DNA from: Cyrtodaria siliqua
Lineage: Eukaryota; Mollusca; Bivalvia; Adapedonta; Hiatellidae
Direction: 5' to 3'
DNA length: 64,000 nt
Assembly (NCBI GenBank): GCA_037043455.1
Contig: JAWPHD010005079.1
Location: 69,501-133,500, forward strand
Shown here: one piece after another, positions 57,000-64,000 of the stretch
How the letters are laid out: every line of letters begins with the position of its first letter
How positions within the stretch are numbered: the stretch's first letter is position 1
Position numbers and translations under genes: made by a program
Notes under the pieces: model-generated
Told to the model about the DNA's origin: nothing
The model's input: the letters and a program-made list of their open reading frames with translations, nothing else
The model's database searches: none

Positions 57000-58555
57000 T
57001 ACTATCATCATGATTCAGGTTTTTAAAATACTGCAACGGTATTACAAAATAAGCTACATACAACTCTTAAAACATGACAAATTGCACAAGAACAAGGGGG
57101 AAACAGTCTTAAAGTAGCTATCCCGTCAACAACAGCCAACTTTTACAACATAAGTACATCTTTTCTAAACCTACTGGCGACGAGGTATATGTATAACTGA
57201 CATACTTTGAGAATACAAATTCTATAGGCAAAATATAAACGACTTTAATCAGACTTTAATCAGCCTGGCCATATCCCAACACTGGAGGGCAGCATTTTTT
57301 AAATGGTACCCTCCCAATCTCATCATCTCGGAATCAATAGGCGTATTCGACTGGCCGTTTTCGTTGAGTACCGCTTTTCCGTTGAGCATGTTTTTCATTC
57401 GGCTGGCCTTTTTATTTTTTCTCGTTGAGTACTTACTTAACGAAATAAAACCTCCGTTATGCAAGTCATGTGTTCAAAACAACATAACCGCCGATAAAGA
57501 GAAAACATGCGGAGGGCTAATATTTTCTTCTCTTTATCTCTTTGTTGTCTTTCTGACATACCATGCACATTTGTCGATAGTTTATTTATTTATCTATACA
57601 TTATCTTATCGTTTAATTTTAATAGCCTACATGGTAGATAAATGCGGCCCGTTCAATAATTATTCCCCGGCTGAAATCGCGAATATAGTTGTGCTTATAA
57701 CTGGAACGGGGAACTATTTGTATTTTCCCTCAGTTATTTATCCCATATAGATAACAAGATGAAAACTGTGTAATTTATTAATGTCTGATGAGATGGTGAT
57801 ATTGTCAGGCGACAGTAAATCGCAAGATATAGGTAAACTTTGTTCAGTTGTTGGTCATACTTTTAATTTCTAATCCTTGCGGGTTATAAACACTGTGAAT
57901 TTTGGCCGTTTTATAGCAAAACGGGATTTGAGTGTTTACTGATATTCTTTAGGTAAAAGGGTTGTCTGTTGTGCAAATGTTAGTATCTCGGTAGCATAAT
58001 TTACTTTAAAAGAAAAAGCAAGAGAATGTTGACTACTATGTGAAATTTATTGTAAAAGGTTTGTATGATGTTTTACGTCATTTTTAGCACATTTAAGGCT
58101 ATATATGACGGTCGATTCCTTCGTGGTGGAGGCCACTTATTCCTGGGTAGAACCAGTACTATACACCTCCCGCAACCCGTAATAATCAACATTTTTAAAT
58201 GGTAAACGTTGCATTATTGTTTTTTCTATTCCAGCGGAGATTTGATCATTGAAAAAAATGAGAAAACAACAACAATGTAAACCAATATCAAAAGTGTTTC
58301 GCACTTCTTGTTTCAGTTGCAGGATTTATAAACTGGGTAGATGCTTCTGTTGACCGGGTTAGTAGAGACGCTGCTTTTAGAAACTTTTCTCCTCGCTGCT
58401 GGGAGCTCAGCTTGAGAAAGTGTTGATTCTAACGAATGGCAGGATGTATACAGTACTAATGTTACCTCGGTCCCAGGAAAAGAAGATGGTCTGTCTCCAC
58501 CTCGATTAAATCAACTGTTATATATAACCTAGAATGTGCTGTTGATGGCGTAAAA
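57000..58555. other. Upstream flank of visible cadherin exons, no exon identified
   Basis: I looked for acceptor/donor pairs with cadherin-like frames on the minus strand and found none. 58120-58190 holds a tail fragment of SINE family A (minus; 'cctgggtagaaccagtacta'). Confidence 0.4.
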
Positions 58556-58559
58556 CACC

Positions 58560-59660
58560 ATTTAACAAAAACAACAGCTCGAAATTGATAAAACAAATAT
58601 GCGTTTTAGAACTGGGAATATGATCAACAGAAGAAAAAAAACCCCGCAAAATAAGACTGTAACGAAACACAGCAATTGCAACTGACCTGTTGTGAAATTT
58701 CCCATGATAAACTCTATTAATTTAAAATGATTATTTATGACCGATTTGTCATTATAAACAAAATCAGCATTTGTAATCATCATTGGAGAATCAGCTTCAG
58801 TTAATTTATAGCAGGAAGGTTTATTTCTTTACTGTCATCTATAAAGAATGTTGGTGCAGAGACAAGGAGCCATTTTGGAAGGATCTTGACATGATGGAAT
58901 GAAACAACGCTTGGAAAGATATTGAACCATCCCATGAATGACACATTCTATTGATTTAATGACTGATTTGTTGATATAAACAAAATCGGCATTCATACAC
59001 AGCATGGTAGAATTCATATAACTTCAAACAGCCTGACAAGTTCAATTCTACACCATCATTGTATGTTGAGGAACATTACCTTCGGTATAATCTATTGAGT
59101 ACAACACATTCAAATGAAGGAAGCAATTAAATATTGGCTACTAGGGCAGCAAACGATAATATTGGGATGCTTGTTATAGAATGAACTGGTCTTTTTAAAT
59201 GAAATACAGCAATCAATTGAAAAAACTCTCAAAAGTATAAAACCTTGCTTGGTAACATACTAGAATCTGATCAGAAGTGAAAGTACGGGTTAGGCGCAGC
59301 AATGAGATACTTCGTACACACATGTATTGCAACTGACATGCAGTGGTTTTCCCATGATAAATTCTATTAATTTAGATTGATTATTTATGACTGATTTGTC
59401 ATTATAAATCGGTATAAATCAGCATGGGGGAAATCACACAGCTTCAGTTAAGTAATAACTGGAAATTTTACGTCATTTTTGAAGGATCTTGACATGGTGG
59501 AATGAGTATTTATGGCTGATTTGTTGATATAAACAAAGTCAGCATTAATACACAGCATGGGAAAATTACCATAACTTCAGAGTCTGACAAGTTCATATCT
59601 ACACCATCATTTGATGTTGACAAAATAATACTCTGAGTATAATATACTGAGTGATACACT
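58560..59660. repeat. Local degenerate repeat of about 200-560 bp units
   Basis: 'gattatttatgaccgatttg' type segments followed by 'ataaacaaaatcagcat' and 'cagcatgg' recur near 58730, 58960, 59380 and 59505, with 'aaggatcttgacatgatgga' near 58875 and 59483. It is a duplicated and diverged block. Confidence 0.6.
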
Positions 59661-59819
59661 TCCAAATAAATATATATATATATATGTGTGTTTAGCTCTA
59701 CTGACCAAATGCTACACAAGCTCAAGTGATAACCTTGCGTCTGTCTGTTTCCGTTGTAATGGTCGATTTAATAGCAATATATTGTCTGGGAATATCTTAT
59801 TATGAATATTAGTCCCAAT

Positions 59820-60640
59820 ATACGGTATGCTCCAACCAAGATAGCCACTATTAGTATGGCAGACACTTAGGGATCACTTTGTCCGTCGTCTGTTGTCCGT
59901 CGTCCGTCGTCGTCCGTCACATTTTAATCTGCAACTTAACCTTGGAAAGTATTTGACCTATGTTCATGAAGCTTCACACGCATCTTCATCTTAACCAAAG
60001 GAATGCTGTTACATGTGTCCAATAACTCTGACTTTCAGTTTGACACAGTTATGTCCCCTTTAATAAAACTTTATCCTGCAACATAACCAGGCTCATAACT
60101 GGCCATAACTTAAGAAGTATTTGCAATAACTTAAGAAGTATTTGACTTATGTTCATTAAACTTCAAACACGTATTCATCACACAGAATATTGTTACCCAC
60201 GACCAATAACTCGGACTTTCATTTCAGCAGAGGTATGCCCCTTTTCATAAAACTTTAACCTGCAGCCTGGTTAGCTCATACTTGACCATAACTTAAAAAG
60301 AATAAACTATGTTCATGTAACTTTACACACATATGTCCAATAACTTTGAGTTTCATTTTTGTATTCCCCTTTTTCATATAAATTTAACCTGCAGCCTAAC
60401 CTAGCTCATAACTTGGCAAAATATTGACCTATGGTCATGAAACTTTATACAGTTCTTCCTTATCAATTATCCAATGCAGATCTATTCCCTTTTTTATAAA
60501 TGTTCACACTTTAAAAAAAACTGCTCCATAATTCATGAAGGATTACACCCCCTGTATTCAAACGTTATAGTTAGATTGTACTTGGTGAAATAAGCACACG
60601 GCAGGCGAGGGTTCCGTGGAACACCCTTCTAGTTATGACT
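59820..60640. repeat. Interspersed mosaic repeat (cttaaccttggaaagtattt units)
   Basis: After 'gtccgtcgtctgttgtccgt' four or five units of about 160-180 bp carry 'taatctgcaacttaaccttg', 'gacctatgttcatgaagctt' and 'ccaataactctgactttc'. It has the same general design as family T but different units. Confidence 0.55.
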
Positions 60641-61945
60641 GCTGAGCCGAAGGCTCACATGTGAGCTATTGTGACCCCTTCGCCCCTTGTCGGTCCGTTT
60701 TTAACTTTTGCTTCACATGTCACATTGATAATCCTGAGGTTAATGCTTTTCGAATGTGTTAAAGATAGGTCATCGTCACATTCAAGATGGCCGTCGTCAC
60801 TAAAACAATCAAAACAAAAAATCTTCTTCTCAAGAACCGCACAACAGATTTTGAAAAAACATATTTTTTTAGAAATGATCGCTAACCTCTTGACTTTTCG
60901 GATAAAGTCCCCGGGTCAAAAATTGCTGCGACCCGGGGGTCCAAAGTTTCGTATGGAGAGTTACAATGTTTTGCATAGACTTGAAAGGTAAAAATCTTTA
61001 AAAATCTTACTCTCTGAATCTACAAGTTTAATATTTTTATTTACCATCAGCTTATAGCACTCTACCAAGTTTATTCAAATGGTGACCCTGTGGTCAAATT
61101 TGGCCCCGCCCCATTGGTCACATGTTCTACAAAGACTTGTATATGGAAAAACTTCAAAACTATTTTTGTTTGCAGATACAAAAGCCAGAGGTTTAATTTG
61201 TTGCAGTCATTATAAGCTTATGGTCCTCTACAAAGTTTGTTCAAATGGTGATAGACCCTTTTGTCAAACACCGGCAGTCATATAGGGATTTAAAAAAAAA
61301 AATCTCGGAAACTACAGAAGCCAAAGTGTTAATATTTTGTAAAAAACATAGCTTATGGTTCTATACCAAATTCTTTCAAAACATGATCCTGGGATCAGAT
61401 GTGGTATTGTCACAGGGGCCACATGTTTTACATGAACTTACATACTAAAACACGTTAAAGCATTCTTCTTCTGTGAAACCACAAACAGATTCAGTCAAAG
61501 CTCTCAAATGTTATATGTAGCTTCAGTTTAACTTTATGGTACTCTATCAAGGGGTCCAATGTTCCAACTCTTGATGTGGGGGCGGGGGGTGTGGGGTGGG
61601 GGGGGCGTGTGGGGGGATTTAAAAAAAATATTCTCGGATACTACAGAAGCCAAAGTGTTAATATTTTGTAAATAACATAGCTTATGGTTCTATACCAAAT
61701 TCTTTCAAAAGATGATCCTGGGATCAGATGTGGTATTGTCACAGGGGCCACATGTTTTACATGGACTTACATACTAAAACACGTTAAAGCATTCTTTTTC
61801 TGTGAAACCACAAACAGATTCAGTCAAAGCTCTCAAATGTTATATGTAGCTTCAGTCTAACTTTATGGTACTCTATCAAGGGGTCCGATGTTCCAACTCT
61901 TGATGTGGGGGCGTGGGGGGGGGGTGTGGGCGGGGGGCGAACAGT
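60640..61945. repeat. Mosaic repeat with a ~331-bp direct duplication and two G-rich runs
   Basis: It starts 'ccgaaggctcacatgtgagc', has 'gaccctgtggtcaaatttgg' units as at 24860, then two near-identical blocks (about 61284-61614 and 61615-61940), each from 'gatttaaaaaaaa' to a G-rich end. The G-runs at 61577-61617 and 61906-61938 have four or more G tracts each and could form quadruplexes. Confidence 0.68.
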
Positions 61946-62775
61946 TTTAGTACTAACGATGTTTTAATTGCATAAATAATATTGCAACAAATACATTTAA
62001 ATCGTATAATAAGTTATAATTATTTAAATACTAGGTGATTTATAGGTGGTAACAATACCCAACTGCATTGTACCTAGCCTAAATATACACATATGTACAT
62101 AAAAATACAACAGTTTTTTTGAAAATCGTAGGTCAAATATTAGCGTAGACCTGCAGATCGTTGAAGAATGGTCACAAAATTCTGATTTTGACAAATCAAG
62201 AATGAACTCTTGCAAAGTCCAAACGCTCTACACGATTAGATTTTGGCATTTTTTCAATTATTTTGCTTTTAAAATAAAGGTTGGACATATTTGTCCGGAA
62301 TGACATTCCCCGATTTTGGGGAATTGGACATAAAACGTCTTGATAAAAAAACAACACAATTTCACACTCACCTTTTGACGAAAATTTCTGCGCTGGGCAC
62401 CGTAACGGAAAATGCACGGTGACAATTTTAACGCATAACAATAGCGTTATGGTGCCCGGCTTTGATTCCCCACCGTGGTAGAGAACCATTAATGAAAAAA
62501 TCCGACGTCACAGCAAGTTTATAAATAGATATTGGTTTCCCCCATGACCAACACGTTTTACGCAAATGAATCGGTGAACACTTTACTAGAATATGTATTA
62601 TTTTATTCATAGTTATCAAATATTGATGTAATGCGTAATTATTTTCTTAAAGATATGAATAATGTATTTTTTTGGATTAACGTGTTACTTAAATAAAAAC
62701 ATAATACATAAATACATAAAACTTCCTTTTTTTTTTTAAGAACGAAATGGACCCTTGTGTTACATCATCCCCGCC

Positions 62776-62860
62776 TCCCAGGTATAATAAAATAAATATT
62801 GCATCCCAGTGAGGGTGACAGTGGATATTGTCAACAGGGATGCAATATTTATATAATACA
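62776..62860. repeat. Short hairpin (aaatattgcatccc arms)
   Basis: 'aaataaatattgcatccc' and 'gggatgcaatatttatat' are inverted around about 40 bases. It lies next to the Ig-like candidate exon. Confidence 0.5.
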
Positions 62861-62902
62861 CGTTTTTGCGTGCAATATTTGTGTAACTCTTGCCTTACTT
62901 AC

Positions 62903-62956
62903 CGGTATGGTGGCACAGGTAAATACCAGCACTATCGTCGTCAAGGATAAGTGAAA
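62903..62956 (-). CDS. Candidate isolated exon with an immunoglobulin-like DSAGIYLC motif
   Basis: On the minus strand a good acceptor (polypyrimidine tract ending 'ctcttcag') and a perfect donor 'gtaagt' bracket 54 bases. In the phase 1-1 frame they read SLILDDDSAGIYLCHHT, which has the D-x-A/G-x-Y-x-C signature of Ig strand F. In phase 0 they read a hydrophobic stretch instead. It lies 6 kb upstream of the nearest cadherin exon on the same strand. It may belong to another gene or to the unseen 5' part of that one. Confidence 0.42.
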
Positions 62957-63059
62957 CTGAAGAGCAATAACAGTATCAACATGAATTATTAATTTGAATG
63001 CACAACACACAATACCAAGAATACTACTAAATTTCAAAAGAGGCAATCATATGGGGGAG

Positions 63060-64000
63060 TAAAAATGAATTGTTGGCTTTGCGAAGCATAGCGGATGGCT
63101 TCGGCAAGATTGCAAAAATGGTCAAGGAGCATCTGTTTTCATCCTGTATAACCATATCAGATATGAAAACATATAGCAAGTAATAACACAAATCTCCATT
63201 TATATTCGACGGCTAGGCACGTTGAAATGCACAGTAAGTGGCGGAAATATACCACAAAATCTTACGCTAGTAAATATAGAAATTATTATCGCAACGTTTT
63301 GAGTTATCGCAACGTTTTGAGATGACTGAAGTTCTGTCCAAACTGCCTATGTTAGTTCGTGGGAATTTCATAAATTCTACCAAATAAAGACCTCCAAATA
63401 ATTAGTTAAACGGTATTTTATAGTAAAAAAGAGTATGATAATGGACCTTTGAAAACGGCCTAGCACGACACGTACGAAATATTGCAGTCTCGTGTTGATT
63501 GAGACTGTTCATGAGCGGTAGTGAAATGTGCTAGCTACCGCTCACGCCATCTAGCCCCGGGTTGAGCAGAACTCAATATTTATACAAATCAACAGTACAG
63601 AATTTTAACCATCCCGAATATGGCAAGCATATGGCAGTGTATATAGCAATATTTGTATCTTTATTTCATCCCCTATATCCAGCGGCGTATGGTCCCAGGA
63701 TCTAATAAAATTGTATGCCCCGAAGAGCGAAATAAACAAAAAGGAATTTAGTTGGGAGCAGCGGTTATGAAGCCTGCGTATCACAAGTAACAGCCAAAAG
63801 ACTAAATTAAAAAGCAGACAACATATCCTATGAGTGGTTAAACAATACCCAGAGCCTTTTATCGGCCGGAGTAGTGGAACCACCCAATCGAAAATTAAGT
63901 AAGAAAACAAAAGAAATTGAAAATGAACCACCGATCACTGAATATAAGAATCGGGCTTAGCGATCTCCAAAGATCGAATGAATAACAATACTGGTAAGAC
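63060..64000. other. Window end, mostly unassigned
   Basis: 63480-63560 is a family D fragment in minus orientation. A minus-strand open frame at 63605-63931 (108 codons, hydrophobic) has no recognisable motif and no splice context that I can defend. Nothing else is supported. Confidence 0.4.

Noticed and set aside
57249..57464. 71-codon minus-strand frame as a further cadherin exon
   Set aside because: It lacks cadherin motifs and proper splice sites, and its residues do not continue the frame of the exon at 56820.
63605..63931. 108-codon hydrophobic minus-strand frame at the window end
   Set aside because: There is no recognised domain; hydrophobic runs are common in AT-rich noise.

Overview
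This is animal nuclear DNA, most likely from a bivalve mollusc. It is AT-rich and intron-rich, with short exons bounded by GT..AG sites, and most of it is repeats: tRNA-headed SINEs, decayed LINEs, foldback and TIR elements, and many minisatellites. The mollusc assignment is inferred from the style of the repeats (for example the divergent units around 'gtcaaatttggccccgcccc' and 'cctcgttaagacgatagggcc') and cannot be proved from the sequence alone.

Three protein-coding loci are supported. Locus 1 (5310-17467, +) is eight exons encoding a transmembrane segment and a roughly 460-residue cytoplasmic tail rich in tyrosine, serine and proline. The exon phases join without a break into 498 residues plus a stop, and the ectodomain exons are not seen. 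Locus 2 (30860-41180, +) is a tandem paralogue of the tail with the same exon order and phases. It has one in-frame TAA in its first visible exon, no recognisable transmembrane exon, and no counterpart of two locus 1 exons. The two tails share short motifs that look like signalling-adaptor sites: RSRSAP, DDMY[VI]N followed by YQN[ED], a repeated YxGxN unit and YTI[VI]DYVD. Locus 3 (49847-56820, -) is the 3' part of a cadherin-superfamily gene: seven exons in continuous frame covering the membrane-proximal EC repeats, a transmembrane helix and a 152-residue tail with a strong basic cluster. A further 54-base candidate exon at 62903-62956 (-) carries an immunoglobulin-like DSAGIYLC signature.

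Layout: 1-5300 holds repeats (TIR element, SINEs, 16-bp array, LINE 3' remnant). 5310-17467 is locus 1, with a 29-bp minisatellite just before its seventh exon. 17500-30800 is intergenic and repeat-dense. 30860-41180 is locus 2, with minisatellites in two introns; one fills the intron that in locus 1 holds two additional exons. 41200-49800 is intergenic, with a 34-bp array, SINEs and a decayed LINE. 49847-56820 is the cadherin gene. 57000-64000 is mostly repeats plus the Ig-like exon. No rRNA, functional tRNA, CRISPR array or bacterial operon was found.
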